Origin: Phycisphaeraceae bacterium
Lineage (GTDB): Bacteria > Planctomycetota > Phycisphaerae > Phycisphaerales > Phycisphaeraceae
Direction of reading: 5' to 3'
Assembly: GCA_029260715.1 (NCBI GenBank)
Contig: JAJDCS010000016.1
Span: forward strand, 1-64,000
DNA: 64,000 nucleotides
The position numbers and the translations under genes were made by a program. Within the stretch, counting starts at the first letter, position 1, and the number at the start of each line of letters is the position of its first letter. This document shows, in pieces, positions 44,234 through 55,571 of the stretch. Below the pieces are notes generated by a model, which saw only the letters and a program-made list of their open reading frames with translations, made no database searches and was not told where the DNA came from.

Positions 44234-45790
44234 TCACCCCCACCGCCCGGCCAGGTTTGTCGCCGGTTCAGCCAAGGATTGGAACCGCGCCAAACGCACC
44301 GCGTCGCGCCCGTGGATGGACAAAAGCGGCATAACCCCCTTTTCCAGGATCGCCTCGGCGGTGCGTTCGCTTAGCCACGCCTCGGCACAAGGCGTCATGT
44401 GCGACTCGCCGTCGTGGGTAAAGGTGTGGGCCGGCAGGTCGTCCACGTCCTGCCCCGCGCCCGGGGAAAAGCCCCAGCCCTCCTGGCTAAACGCCTGCCC
44501 CAGCAGGTACCCGCAGATAAACGCAGGATTGCCCCAGAGATAAACCCCCTTGGTGGGGTCGCCCTGAATCTCTTCAAACTCAAACCGGTCGAGCTCGTCG
44601 GTGTTCTTCCCGTACGGCAATCGCAGCAGGTAGCGGGGCAGGGTCAAGCCCACATGCACCGCCTCGGGCAACCGGCGCAACGCCGACCACGCTTGGGCAG
44701 CGTCCGTATCCATAGCCTGGTCCCATTTCGCGGGGTCCGGCTTGAGCCCCAGCGACTTGCAGCCCAACACCCGCGGGCTCGCCCCGGTCAAAAATGCGGC
44801 GCCGGCGCGCGCGGCGATCTTCGCCAGCCGGCCAAGCGCTTCGGCGTCTTGCGCCGTCGCGTCGAACGTGTACGCACCCACCACCACCGCCCAGGGCTGC
44901 GCGCCGGGCGTGCCCACCGTCTGCTCCACCAGCAGGCTGTGCAACCCCGTGGATTCCAGGTCGTCCCCAGCCCCCAAATCTGCCGTCAACTCTGCCTTCG
45001 ATATGTCAAACACATAGAGCTTTAGGTGCTCATCGGTTTCCAAATGCCGCGTCAGGAAGTCCAAACCCCGCCAGTTCGCCTCCAACTGCTGAAAACCAGA
45101 GTCGTGCAGCACCGCGCGCATGAGCTTGCTTGTGGCCGCGTCGACGGCTTGGAGCAGCTCATCTTGCTGCGGCTTGGCGTGTACCACGTGCGGGCCCACG
45201 ATCTGCTGAAGCAGCACGTCCAGTTGCCCCGCACCCGCCGGTCGCGGCTTGGAAGACGAAATCGAGTTCGGCTTGCCCAACAACGCCTCGAAAGAATCGC
45301 CCCCTTCCGAGTTGCCGCCGCTGTCGCCCGGAGCCGGTGTCGGGGCAACGGCGGGTGACGCTTCACTCCCTTGCGACCACCCACGAACTTTCGCCGCCGC
45401 GGCGTCGAACGTAGCCGGGTCGAGCAGTTCCTTGCGCGTCTTCTTAAGAGCCTGGAACAGCTCCAATGCGTCGAACAGCCGGTCGGGGTGGAAATCCTCC
45501 AGCTCTTTGAACGGAACGGGGATGCCCTGGTCTTCGTGGCCGGCGACCGCCAACCGCAGCGTGGTGCTCAGCCGGGCCATGACCTGATCGAGGTTATCGC
45601 AATCCACCACAGCCGGCTTAGTCGCGGCGCGACCCGCCAAAGGCTCGGCAACGCCCCTGCTGGCCCGGCCGCTGAAGTCGCCCATAATCAACACCCGGAA
45701 CGGTGTCTCGGGCTCGGGCCGCGCCGGCGACGGCAACCGCCCGGGGCCGAGGTTGAATTCCAGCTTTCCGAATGAGGGCAATTTAGCCAT
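44234..45790 (-). CDS. Fused TssB-TssC-like contractile sheath protein
   Basis: A 518-residue protein related to type VI secretion sheath subunits. The first about 135 residues resemble TssB/VipA: FRVLIMGDFSGR, then DNLDQVMARLSTTLRLAV, then LEDFHPDRLFDALELFQAL. After a Pro/Ser-rich linker (about 140-190) comes a TssC/VipB-like part: LMRAVLHDSGFQQLEANWRG, LYVFDISKAEL and WAVVVGAYTFD. In classical systems TssB and TssC are separate. A fused protein would build a single-component sheath. No other sheath, baseplate or ClpV gene is adjacent. The longer frame to 45883 is rejected because homology starts at the ATG at 45790. Confidence 0.8.
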   Translation of the reverse strand: MAKLPSFGKLEFNLGPGRLPSPARPEPETPFRVLIMGDFSGRASRGVAEPLAGRAATKPAVVDCDNLDQVMARLSTTLRLAVAGHEDQGIPVPFKELEDFHPDRLFDALELFQALKKTRKELLDPATFDAAAAKVRGWSQGSEASPAVAPTPAPGDSGGNSEGGDSFEALLGKPNSISSSKPRPAGAGQLDVLLQQIVGPHVVHAKPQQDELLQAVDAATSKLMRAVLHDSGFQQLEANWRGLDFLTRHLETDEHLKLYVFDISKAELTADLGAGDDLESTGLHSLLVEQTVGTPGAQPWAVVVGAYTFDATAQDAEALGRLAKIAARAGAAFLTGASPRVLGCKSLGLKPDPAKWDQAMDTDAAQAWSALRRLPEAVHVGLTLPRYLLRLPYGKNTDELDRFEFEEIQGDPTKGVYLWGNPAFICGYLLGQAFSQEGWGFSPGAGQDVDDLPAHTFTHDGESHMTPCAEAWLSERTAEAILEKGVMPLLSIHGRDAVRLARFQSLAEPATNLAGRWG

Positions 45791-45883
45791 GCTTGTAGAC
45801 TCCGGTGAAAACCGGATTCTACCCCAGCCAGCTAAACGTTGCCACGGAAAAAATTGAATATGAACAGCCCGACACGGAATCAA

Positions 45884-47851
45884 TCAAGCTGCAGCGCCCG
45901 TTTTTGATGCCGAATGGGTCAGGTGAGACTGGATTTTCTCAAACAGATCGCCCCGGTTGACCGGCTTACTGATGTAGTCGTCGCAGCCCGCTGCGATGCA
46001 CTTCTCGCGGTCCCCCTGCAAGGCGTGAGCTGTCAACGCGACAATGGGCATGGTGTAGCCCAACTCGCGTAGCTGGCGGCTGGCGGTGTAGCCGTCCATG
46101 ATCGGCATCTGCATATCCATCAGGATGACCTGATAAGGCTTGCCCTCGTCGAGCGAATGCATGGCTTGCGTCACGGCTTCCTGGCCGTTTTCCACGATAG
46201 TGACCTCGGCGCCGACTTTGCGGAGCACCAACCCAATCAGCCGCTGGTTGTCCACGCTGTCTTCAACCAACAAGATCCGTGCGTCAAGCTTGATTGGCGT
46301 GCGTGACGCTTCTTTTGATTTCCATTGTTTCTTAACCGACACGCTTGACGCGTCCACCATCTTCACGCCCGAAAGCGGGCCGGTATCAAGCGTCACGCCG
46401 AACGTGCTGCCCTGGCCCGGTTTGCTGTCAATGGTGATCTGGCCGGACATCATCTCCACCAGACGCTGAGAAATCGCCAAACCCAGGCCCGTTCCGCCAA
46501 ACTTCCTTGTGGTCGATGTGTCGCCTTGGGTAAACGGCTGAAACAGTGTGGCTCGCTGTTGCGAGGTTAAGCCGATGCCCGTGTCGATGACTTGGAACTT
46601 GATCTGTGGGTTGTCGCTGTCGGCCGGCGTGGCCATTTGAACCACCAGACGCACACCGCCCGTCTTGGTGAACTTAATCCCGTTGCTGACAAAGTTCATC
46701 AATACCTGACGCAGCCGGTTGGGGTCGCCCTGAATTTGCTCGGGGATCGGCCCGTCGAATTCGGCGGCAAGGGTCAACGCTTTATCGCTTGCTTGGTCGC
46801 CCATCTGCGAAGCCACTTCAGAAACCAGCTCAGCGGGGCTGAACGGCACGCGCTGCACGGCCAGCTTACCCGACTCAATACTAGACAGATCCAAGATATC
46901 GTTGAGGATTCCCATCAGGTGTTGCCCGCTGCCTTGGATGGTCGTGATACAATCCTGCCGCTGCACGGGAGAAATCGACGGGTCGAGCAAGATATCGCTG
47001 TAGCCCAGGATGGCTGTCATGGGCGTGCGGATCTCGTGGCTCATATTCGCCAGGAACTCGCTCTTGGCCTGCGCGGCCCGACGCGTGGCAGCCAGCGCTT
47101 TTTGCTCGGTGCGGCGGACGGCGTGTACCAGGCAACTCACCGCCCATACCGTCACAACAAAATACACCACCAGACCCGCGGCGCGCCAACCCAGCCGCTG
47201 CCACAACGCTTCAGACAAAGCCTCCACCGGCGTATCGACCTCCACGATCGCCGCCACCCCGCCCTTGCCGTCTAGCACGGGAGCGTAAGCGGAAACCCAG
47301 TCCCCGTACTGATCTCGGTACAGCTCTTTCGTGGCCGATCGCCCCTCGAAAAAAGCCGCCCTCATCTCGGGGTGGTACGTGTACGTGTGACGCCAATACG
47401 GCGTCTCGCTGCTGCTGATGACAAACTCCAACGCGTAGGCGTGTTCCCGGCCCGGCGACGCCGCGACGATTTTTTTGTAGCTGTCGCGGATACGCAGCGT
47501 GTAAACCGGGGAGGTCAGCGAGTTCCCCGCCACGCAGCGCGCCAGCGCCTTGTGAAGCTGCCCGATCGCCCGTGGCTCCTGCGACCAGCTTTTCACCTGA
47601 TCCCTATCGGGGAACGCCTGCGCCAACGCCTCGTGCGCGTCGCCGTGAATCTGCAACGCCACCGTGGCGGCGATCGCCTCGATCCGCTGCCGCTGGGCTC
47701 GTTCGATATCAGCAACGCTCGAAGTCCAGGTGTACCACCCCAACCCCCCCGCGCACACGATCAGCGGCAGGGCAAGTGTCAACACCACACGGGCGAACAA
47801 GCCCTTTGAAAAAGCTGGAGATTCTGAGTTCAGATTCAATCGCCTCTCCAT
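45884..47851 (-). CDS. Hybrid histidine kinase with periplasmic sensor and receiver
   Basis: A 655-residue sensor kinase. Membrane helices near residues 16-36 and 212-232 enclose an extracytoplasmic sensing region of about 170 residues that looks like a dCache/sCache-type domain. The kinase core has [16 protein letters not shown] (phospho-His), an ATPase with SNGIKF, DTGIGL and GGTGLGL, and a C-terminal receiver with the Asp in [12 protein letters not shown]. It is a close relative of the kinase at 5.2-7.5 kb in the core and receiver. The ATG at 47851 is preferred over the longer frame to 47962, which adds Arg-rich residues, but the ribosome site is weak. Confidence 0.88.
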   Translation of the reverse strand: MERRLNLNSESPAFSKGLFARVVLTLALPLIVCAGGLGWYTWTSSVADIERAQRQRIEAIAATVALQIHGDAHEALAQAFPDRDQVKSWSQEPRAIGQLHKALARCVAGNSLTSPVYTLRIRDSYKKIVAASPGREHAYALEFVISSSETPYWRHTYTYHPEMRAAFFEGRSATKELYRDQYGDWVSAYAPVLDGKGGVAAIVEVDTPVEALSEALWQRLGWRAAGLVVYFVVTVWAVSCLVHAVRRTEQKALAATRRAAQAKSEFLANMSHEIRTPMTAILGYSDILLDPSISPVQRQDCITTIQGSGQHLMGILNDILDLSSIESGKLAVQRVPFSPAELVSEVASQMGDQASDKALTLAAEFDGPIPEQIQGDPNRLRQVLMNFVSNGIKFTKTGGVRLVVQMATPADSDNPQIKFQVIDTGIGLTSQQRATLFQPFTQGDTSTTRKFGGTGLGLAISQRLVEMMSGQITIDSKPGQGSTFGVTLDTGPLSGVKMVDASSVSVKKQWKSKEASRTPIKLDARILLVEDSVDNQRLIGLVLRKVGAEVTIVENGQEAVTQAMHSLDEGKPYQVILMDMQMPIMDGYTASRQLRELGYTMPIVALTAHALQGDREKCIAAGCDDYISKPVNRGDLFEKIQSHLTHSASKTGAAA

Positions 47852-48204
47852 CTCAAACAATCGCCCCGTAACCAGCCATGCACGGGCCAACCGGTTCAGC
47901 CTGTGAATCCTCGCAACGGGCCGCCCACGACCGCATTGCTTTTCCACGACACCACGACGCAAACTGCCGGGTGCGTGAAAGAGATTATCAGCCCCTGTTT
48001 GGCCCGTGCTGCCTTTAATATCGAGCGATTGTGTGCCGTGTTTGAATAGATTCGGCGTTAGGCGTCTCAGAATAAGCTGTTTGTAGCGGCCCGCTCTGGA
48101 ACGACCGGGATTCTGACGGGTTTGGGCGACCCTGGGACAAGGTTATCTGACGTTCGGCGCTCGCTTCAGCCACGCTCAAACACGGGCGTGGCCGCCAAAA
48201 CCCG
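47852..48204. other. Intergenic region upstream of the hybrid kinase
   Basis: About 353 bases between two same-strand genes. Contains a candidate terminator-like inverted repeat CCACGC/GCGTGG (48170-48191) just past the stop of the PEP-CTERM gene. No gene recognised. Confidence 0.4.
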
Positions 48205-50631
48205 TCACCGCCGACGCCGGAAGACCAAACCCGACCAACACAGACCCACCACCACAGCCGTGCCCGGCTCGGGGATAACCGTCAGCAGGCCGCTGCTGTT
48301 GAGCAATGACGTGTCGAACACCAGCCCATGATTCAGCGCCGGCAGCAAGACCGTGTGGAACTGGCCGGTGAAGGTCGCGGCGTTCAACAGGTCGAAAGAA
48401 TCGCCATGCCGCGGGTGAAACCCGTTGATGAGCTCGACCTGGAGTGTGCCGTCAAGGGCCCACTCGCCGGCGACGTTGATCGCGTCGTACTCCGTGCCGC
48501 GGAGAAGCCCGCCCAGTTGTAGGATCGTGACCGCGGTGGGCCCATATATTAAATCCCCGTCAAATTCAGCCAGACCCGGGCTGTTGCCGGGGCTGAACGT
48601 GCCCTCAAAATGGACCGTGCCCGTGCCGGTGTATGGCCCGGCGCCGCTAACATGCCCAAAGAACACCGCGATGCTGTCGGACGCCACGCGGATCTCTTGG
48701 CCGTTGTGTACAACGTCGTCGTAGAACGTGGTGGTAGACCCGCCCGAGACGATCACACGCCCGTCGCCGCCGGATTGCGTCACGTCGCCGTACACGTCGG
48801 TGAACCCGCCGGAGAAGCTCAAATCCCCGCCGTTGATCAGCCCGCCGTCGGCGATGAGCGTGCCGCGACCGGTGATCTGGCCCGAAGCGGTGTTGGTCAA
48901 CGGGCCGGTGAACTCTGCGGTACCGCCGTTGTTGAGCCGTAACTTGCCGCTATTGGAATTGGAAGACCCGGTGAAACGGATGGTCTGCCCGCTTTCAACC
49001 CGGACTTCGCCGTCGGCGTGGTTGGTCAACCGGTTGTCTACCTCACCGTTGCCGCGGAGCAAGCCGTGGTTGTTGATCAAGCCACCCGACAGGGTGACGC
49101 TGTTGTTGCCCAGGTCAATCTCGCCTTGGTTGTCGATGCCGCCGGTGGCGTGCAGGGCGCCGTCGCCGGTGAGTCGGCCAGCGGCTTGGACGGTGAGGGT
49201 TTCATCGATCAGAATTTGCCCGGTTGGCTGGAGGTGTAGCTCCGCGGTGCCGGCGGTCTGGGCGCCAAGTGATAGAGACCGCATATGCGTGAAGCTCGTC
49301 GGCCCTTGGATCAGCGCCGGGCCGTCCGGCTCAATAAACGTACCCACCGCATCACCCGGCCGCGCCCCCAGCGGCCAGTTCGTCTGGTCGTCCCAGTTAC
49401 CCCCAGCCCCGCCCGCCGGGTCCCACCGGTGCTCAGCGAACGCGGCGTAAAAAGTGCTACCAAAGTCGGGGAAAGATAGCCGCATCGCCAGGTACCCGTT
49501 GCTAAACCCGTCGCGCCCGATGGACACGCCGCTGACAGTCCGCCCGTCGACCACGTCCCCGGTAGCGACCACCTTTTCAAGCACTCCATCTTTTTCAATG
49601 TACACACCCCGCAGGCCGCCTGCCCCGGTGGCTTCAAACGCGATGTCGCCGTCGATCGACACGGAATCTATAGCGATGCTTGTGAAGTTGCCCGATGCCT
49701 CAGGAATGGGTGTGCCGGTATCCGCCACGGTGCGCAGCGGGCCGCCCTGGTTGGTGTAGACGCCGGCCCCCCCGCCGCCTGAGCCGTAGAAGGCAGAGCT
49801 GCTCCCATCATACGCGGGGTCTTGAAGGGACGTGAACTTCGTCGCCCCCCGCCTGGGAATGTTGGTGTTAGTGTCGGCGACCGTACCGTAAGCGATTGTC
49901 AGGCCGGATATGCTCCTGAAGTACACCCCGCTGCTTGAACTGCCATTACCTGTAAAAACAACCGTGTTGCCGCGGTGCGAAACCTCATTAAGCGATTGAA
50001 AATTGTCAATCGAGTTGGGCATGGTGGCGAACCGCTCAATGACCAGGGACGGGTCGCCCAGAGAGTTGACGTCCTTGGCGTAGATCCCGCGCTGGCTGGA
50101 CGAGCCGAACCCAACAAAAGTAACACGCTGCCCATCAATCGACTTATCACCGAAAGAGGTGAAATTCCCGGTGCCGCTTGGGATCGGCGTAAACTGGGTG
50201 GCGATCGGAAACGCAACATGTTGGGTATCGACGCTGCGCGTATAAATCCCGCTCCCAGAGCCTCCGTTGGCTACGAAAGCTCCATAGGGGTCGTGCGCAA
50301 CGCTAGAGCTAACACTTATGCTGGTAAAGCTCTCTCCGGGGCCGTTGTCGACGAATGATATGAGGTTTCCACGTTCGTAGCGGAAGATCCCCTGGTTGCT
50401 GCCGCCGCTGACCCCAAACATGACAATATCGTTGTGGATCGAAGGGTTGGTCCCTGAAACGCCGATTTCTGTGCCAGTACCGGGATACCCATCGCTGAAA
50501 TCGAAGACTTTCTGTAGCCCCCAGTCGGCGTGAGCAAACGGTGCAGGGCCACCAGCCAGACCGAGCGTGACCAATACAACCAGCCAGAGGCGGCCTGACG
50601 CGGGGGTTAATAAACAGAAGCGACATAGCAT
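48205..50631 (-). CDS. PEP-CTERM protein with repeat-rich extracellular region
   Basis: An 808-residue secreted protein. A signal peptide ends near APFAHAD. Residues about 40-420 contain repeats with a G(S)xxxGIY pattern (for example SSQRGIYAKD and SSSGVYFRS), like a beta-propeller or choice-of-anchor domain. About 440-740 is a Gly/Asn-rich beta-helix of the autotransporter kind (GGIDNQGEIDLGNN). The end, VIPEPGTAVVVGL followed by RRRR, is a PEP-CTERM sorting tail, handled by an exosortase elsewhere in the genome. GGAGGAAAA precedes the ATG. Likely a surface or matrix protein. Confidence 0.85.
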   Translation of the reverse strand: MLCRFCLLTPASGRLWLVVLVTLGLAGGPAPFAHADWGLQKVFDFSDGYPGTGTEIGVSGTNPSIHNDIVMFGVSGGSNQGIFRYERGNLISFVDNGPGESFTSISVSSSVAHDPYGAFVANGGSGSGIYTRSVDTQHVAFPIATQFTPIPSGTGNFTSFGDKSIDGQRVTFVGFGSSSQRGIYAKDVNSLGDPSLVIERFATMPNSIDNFQSLNEVSHRGNTVVFTGNGSSSSGVYFRSISGLTIAYGTVADTNTNIPRRGATKFTSLQDPAYDGSSSAFYGSGGGGAGVYTNQGGPLRTVADTGTPIPEASGNFTSIAIDSVSIDGDIAFEATGAGGLRGVYIEKDGVLEKVVATGDVVDGRTVSGVSIGRDGFSNGYLAMRLSFPDFGSTFYAAFAEHRWDPAGGAGGNWDDQTNWPLGARPGDAVGTFIEPDGPALIQGPTSFTHMRSLSLGAQTAGTAELHLQPTGQILIDETLTVQAAGRLTGDGALHATGGIDNQGEIDLGNNSVTLSGGLINNHGLLRGNGEVDNRLTNHADGEVRVESGQTIRFTGSSNSNSGKLRLNNGGTAEFTGPLTNTASGQITGRGTLIADGGLINGGDLSFSGGFTDVYGDVTQSGGDGRVIVSGGSTTTFYDDVVHNGQEIRVASDSIAVFFGHVSGAGPYTGTGTVHFEGTFSPGNSPGLAEFDGDLIYGPTAVTILQLGGLLRGTEYDAINVAGEWALDGTLQVELINGFHPRHGDSFDLLNAATFTGQFHTVLLPALNHGLVFDTSLLNSSGLLTVIPEPGTAVVVGLCWSGLVFRRRR

Positions 50632-50770
50632 GAGATTTTCCTCCAATAACATTTCCGGCGACAACACAATGACGCCGAAACGCTCTTCAAAATCGTAGGG
50701 TTGCTAACCCCGTGGGGGGTATCAACTTCTCCCCTGTTTCTTGCCCGCAGGTGGGGCCTGCGGCAAGGTC

Positions 50771-51757
50771 TCACTGACGCCGCCGTGTGGCAATCAACCC
50801 CAACAGCCACGCCCCCAACACCGCCGCCGTGCCCGGCTCGGGCACAGCCGGGAAGTCGCTCAGCGGCTGACCGCCCAGGAAGAACTCCACACCCACGTCG
50901 TCGTTCGGGTCGCCGTTGCCCAGCGAAAACGGGTCCGTGATCCCCGCCAAGCCCTTGGTGGGAACCCCGTCAAAAAATGGAAACATCTCAAATCGGGTTT
51001 CCATGTCGTAGGAGAGGCTTACGCCGAACTCAAAGTCAGCCCCGTCTATGAATATCTCACCCGTGATCTTCGGGATATCCACCACCGCGTCGTCCACCGC
51101 ACCGTCGTTGTCCGCGTCGACGATATCGATCGTCAGGGTCGGGTGTCGGGTGAAGCCGAAAAAATCGTCCGTATGGTCCGTCACCACGACTAGGTCCCCG
51201 TTGATATCCTTGGTCAACCCCACATCGAAGCGCCACCTTAAACCGTCGATACCGATCTCCGCCGAAGCAAACGCACCGATGCCATCCGCCCCAAACGGTT
51301 CGAACACGGCAAAATCATCGATGCGCAGCTGCCCACTGTTGATCACAAACTCGAACGGCACCGTCTGCCCCGTCAGATCGGAGACCGACTCAACCTCGAT
51401 TGCGTAATGGGTGTCCGCGGTCAGTTTGTGACCATTTGGGAATTCCGGGAAGTATTGGCTGACCTCGACAAAGGCCGCGTTAATACCGAAAACGCTCTGG
51501 AACGCGGCCGCACGCCCGATAAACACTGTGCCGATGTTCGATTGCACCTCCGAAAGCGCCAGCGTGTCAAGAGACGGTGGCGGCTGGATCTCGTCATGAA
51601 CAGGCGGCGGGGACATCGGCCCAGGCTGAAAGAATAGAATCTCCGCGTCGGTGCTGCCCTCCAGGTCCGTGATGATAAAGTCCTGGGCTTGGGCGAAGCT
51701 TGCAAACCACCCAGCCACCGTCAAAACGAGCACCAGCCGAAAACAATACTTGTTCAT
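50771..51757 (-). CDS. PEP-CTERM protein, small
   Basis: A 328-residue secreted protein. Signal peptide to about residue 24 (SFAQAQDF), then a beta-rich middle with many Asp, including DADNDGAVDDA, which may bind calcium, and a C-terminal VPEPGTAAVLGAWLLG sorting tail ending in Arg. The ATG at 51757 follows AAGGAGGAG and is well placed; the longer frame is rejected. Gene order with the larger PEP-CTERM protein suggests a surface-protein pair. Confidence 0.85.
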   Translation of the reverse strand: MNKYCFRLVLVLTVAGWFASFAQAQDFIITDLEGSTDAEILFFQPGPMSPPPVHDEIQPPPSLDTLALSEVQSNIGTVFIGRAAAFQSVFGINAAFVEVSQYFPEFPNGHKLTADTHYAIEVESVSDLTGQTVPFEFVINSGQLRIDDFAVFEPFGADGIGAFASAEIGIDGLRWRFDVGLTKDINGDLVVVTDHTDDFFGFTRHPTLTIDIVDADNDGAVDDAVVDIPKITGEIFIDGADFEFGVSLSYDMETRFEMFPFFDGVPTKGLAGITDPFSLGNGDPNDDVGVEFFLGGQPLSDFPAVPEPGTAAVLGAWLLGLIATRRRQ

Positions 51758-51985
51758 GGGACTCCTCCTTCTTAGATTATGTGATGACACGCAATCCCCG
51801 CTTCACAGGTTGCCCGTGTGGTTCGCCACGACCATGCCATGACACAAATTCAGGCTACCATAAGCAAGTTACTAGTATAACTACTTACGCATTCGGCGCC
51901 TAGTAAAAAAACAGGGAATACCTGCGGGCGCAGGCAGTCTTGATGGGTAATCAGGCGGTGGTGTAGAAAGAAGAGGCCTGAAAAA

Positions 51986-52801
51986 TTACTCCACCGTCTC
52001 CTCCTGCAACTCCTTCGTCCGGTGCTGCAGCTGCGCCTTGAGCCGGGCCAAAATAGAGCTGTGCATCTGGCTAACGCGCGACTCCGACAGGTCCAGCGTC
52101 ACGCCGATTTCTTTCATCGTCATCTCTTCGTAGTAGTACAAGACCACAATCAGCCGCTCGGCGCGGGACAGGCCCTTCGTGATCAGGTCCTTCAGGTCGC
52201 GTCGCTGCGTGGCGGAGACGGGGTTGACCTGCTTCGGGTCTTTGAGCACGTCGATCTCGCGCACGTCTTTGTTCGAGTCGGTCTCGAACCACTTCCTGCT
52301 AAGGCTTACCACGCCCACCGCCCCGGCGTCTTTGATGACCTTCGCGAACTCGTCCTTGGCGAGGTTCATCTTCTTGGCTAGCTCGTCCTCGGTCGGCGAG
52401 TAGCCGGTTTCCATCTCGATGCTCTTGCGGGCGCCCTCCACCTGGCTGGTGCGCGACCGCACCAAACGCGGCACCCAGTCCATGGAACGCAGCTCGTCGA
52501 GGATCGCCCCGCGGATACGCGGGGCGCAGTACGTCTCGAACTTGATGCCACGGCTCATATCGAACGAGTCGATGGTGTCCATCAAGCCGAAGATGCCAGC
52601 GCTCATCAGGTCTTCGATATCGACCTCCTCGGGCAGCTTGGCGTGGATGCGCTCGGCGTTGTACTTGACCAGGGAAAGGTAGTTTTCCAAGAGCCGGTTG
52701 CGCAGCTCCTCGGTGCCCGTACGCTTGTACTCCACCCAGATCTCTTCGATGCTGCGGTCGTCGGGCGGGGCGGGGACTTCGATTGCTTTTACTTTTGCCA
52801 T
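51986..52801 (-). CDS. fliA: RNA polymerase sigma factor, FliA/WhiG family
   Basis: A 271-residue sigma-70 family protein. Region 2 shows LVKYNAERI and DIEDLMSAGIFGLMDTIDSFD, followed by the typical FETYCAPRIRGAILDELRSMDW of the FliA/WhiG group. Region 4 contains LIVVLYYYEEMTMKEIGVTLDLSESRVSQ. Its position at the end of the flagellar cluster strongly suggests sigma-28 for late flagellar genes. I did not find a matching anti-sigma FlgM gene in the window. Confidence 0.95.
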   Translation of the reverse strand: MAKVKAIEVPAPPDDRSIEEIWVEYKRTGTEELRNRLLENYLSLVKYNAERIHAKLPEEVDIEDLMSAGIFGLMDTIDSFDMSRGIKFETYCAPRIRGAILDELRSMDWVPRLVRSRTSQVEGARKSIEMETGYSPTEDELAKKMNLAKDEFAKVIKDAGAVGVVSLSRKWFETDSNKDVREIDVLKDPKQVNPVSATQRRDLKDLITKGLSRAERLIVVLYYYEEMTMKEIGVTLDLSESRVSQMHSSILARLKAQLQHRTKELQEETVE

Positions 52802-52893
52802 CGTCTGCTCCTTGACTGGCTATTGTCCGCTGTTGGTGGTGCCTTCCGTGGTCAGCGGGCCGGGGTGAACCGGTTCGTTTCTGCGCACAGTGT

Positions 52894-53157
52894 TTACGCG
52901 GCCTCTGCCTCCGTTTTTGTGTCTGGTTCGGTGATTTCCCCCTCGCTGTCGACCACAATCACCTCCTGGTCGTCCACGTCCATCTTGGACAACGGCGGGA
53001 AGGGGTTGACCTGCTTGTAGCTGTCGACCTGCATCTCGATGGTGCGTTGGGCGATGTGGCCGACAGCTTGACCGGCGACCCAGCTGACGACCATCACCAC
53101 AATCGCGCGCCAAATGATCGTCACCGGCGGATTGCCCGCGGCGAAACCGACCGCCAA
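52894..53157 (-). CDS. Small two-helix membrane protein between flhG and fliA
   Basis: The frame encodes a membrane protein with a helix near VTIIWRAIVVMVVSWVAGQ and an acidic tail (DSEGEITEPDTKTEAEAA). With the TTG at 53157 a first hydrophobic helix would be cut off. The frame stays open upstream to a stop at 53230. An ATT at 53211 sits nine bases after AAAGGAG and would restore a complete first helix (LAACFSILCFIGAL). ATT is a rare start codon, so the start is uncertain. Position suggests a flagellum- or FlhG-linked role. Confidence 0.6.
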   Translation of the reverse strand: MAVGFAAGNPPVTIIWRAIVVMVVSWVAGQAVGHIAQRTIEMQVDSYKQVNPFPPLSKMDVDDQEVIVVDSEGEITEPDTKTEAEAA

Positions 53158-53341
53158 CGCGCCGATAAAGCACAGGATCGAAAAACAAGCTGCGAGGGTT
53201 CTGCCGGTAATCGATGAGCACTCCTTTGCTCAAAGGATCAGTCCGTTTTTACTGATGGCTTGCAGACACCATCCTACCTACTACGGCAGCATACAAGATA
53301 GCACAAAGTGAAACAAATGTGAAATCCGGGTTGAACTTTTT

Positions 53342-54183
<842 letters not shown>

Positions 54184-54190
<7 letters not shown>

Positions 54191-55542
54191 GCCCGTGCCC
54201 CCTCCCCCAGAACCAATGCCGCCAACCGCTCGGAGCGGCCTGGCTCGATATGGTGGGGCACCTCTTGGCCCGTCGTCACGTAACTTAATCGCTTGTTCAC
54301 TTTCCTCGCTACATTCAATAACACGCCAAAACTCACGGCTTCATCCAGTTTCGTAAAAATTAGTTTATCAAACCCGACCACGGAGAAACGGTCGACGACT
54401 TCCATCAAAACCGACTGGGAACACGTAGATGATAACACCAAATGGACCTCGTGTGGCTTGGCCGCCCCAAGCAAAGTCCGCAGCTCTTCAAGATGGGGGT
54501 CGTCCCGCTGGCCTCGCCCGGCGGTGTCGAGCAGGACCACGTCGCACCCCGCGCACAGCCGTACCGCCCCGGCTAATTCATGAGCGCTTGCCACCACGTG
54601 CAGCGGGATGCCGATAATGTGTGCGTAAGTACGCAACTGATCCACCGCGGCGATGCGGTAGGTGTCCATGGTGATCAGGCCGACGTTCTTCTTCTGTTTG
54701 AGCTTGAACGTGGCGGCGAGCTTGGCGATGGTGGTGGTCTTGCCCACGCCGGTGGGGCCGACCAAAGCGATGGTGCGCGGCCGACGGTCGTCGGTCGGCT
54801 GCAACTGGCCCGCGCCGCCGTCGGCGGGGATCTGCCGGGCGATGACCTCCAACGCCGCGCGACGCACGGCTGATTCGTCCTCCAACTCTATCGGGTTGAG
54901 GGTATCTTGGACCTGTTGAACGACTTCCTCGGCCAATTCCTCGGCCACTTCCTGTTCAAGCAAGCACAGGTACTGATCGAACAGCTTATCGGGGATGTCC
55001 GGTCGGCCTCGACTCTTTTGATTTTTAGGACGCACCATCTCTCGGCGCCGCTGCTGGTCGGCCATCTCCCTGACCATGCGCTTGACCGTGCGCATCTCCT
55101 CGACGAGTTGCTGCTGATCGACGGGTATCGCCGCGGCCATAGGCGTGGGGGGTTGAGCGGCCTGAGCCGGGCTGGGCGGGACGGGCGGCGGCGGGTTGCT
55201 TGCCACCGCGGCGGCCTGCTTCTTCGCCAGTTCGTGCTGCGCCACCGCGTACGTCCGCCGGATCAGGTCGCCCGCGCTAGGATCAGGCGCCGACCGCGGC
55301 TGCAATGGCGGGCCCGCCGGCTGACGCTCCGGGGCGCGGCGATGCTGCACGCGCTTGCGCTTCGCCGACGCGCCGGGGTCGTCCGTCGCGGTAATCTCAA
55401 CCACCGACTTCGCACCGATCCCCAAAACCCCACCGCGTTTGTACGCACGTGTGTGCAGGATTACCGCGTCTGAACCCAGGTCTCGCTTTACCAAGGCCAA
55501 CGCGTCCGCCATCTTCGATGCGGTGTAGGTTTTCAACTTCAA
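54184..55542 (-). CDS. flhF: Flagellar GTPase FlhF
   Basis: SRP-type GTPase that marks the site of flagellar assembly. The N-terminus (KTYTASKMADALALVKRDLG) is the FlhF B domain; a Pro/Ala/Gln-rich stretch (about 90-150) follows; the NG domain holds GPTGVGKTTTIAKLAA (P loop), DTAGRGQ and TKLDEA. Start is TTG at 55542 or at 55536; the second has the better-spaced AGGA. Confidence 0.95.
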
Positions 55543-55571
55543 ATCCTGGCCCTTTCGTGTCTATGAATCGG

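Noticed and set aside
52820-53233. 137-codon frame overlapping the small membrane protein
   Set aside because: Composition is Arg/Gly-rich as in frame shadows, and the alternative frame encodes clean membrane helices and an acidic tail.
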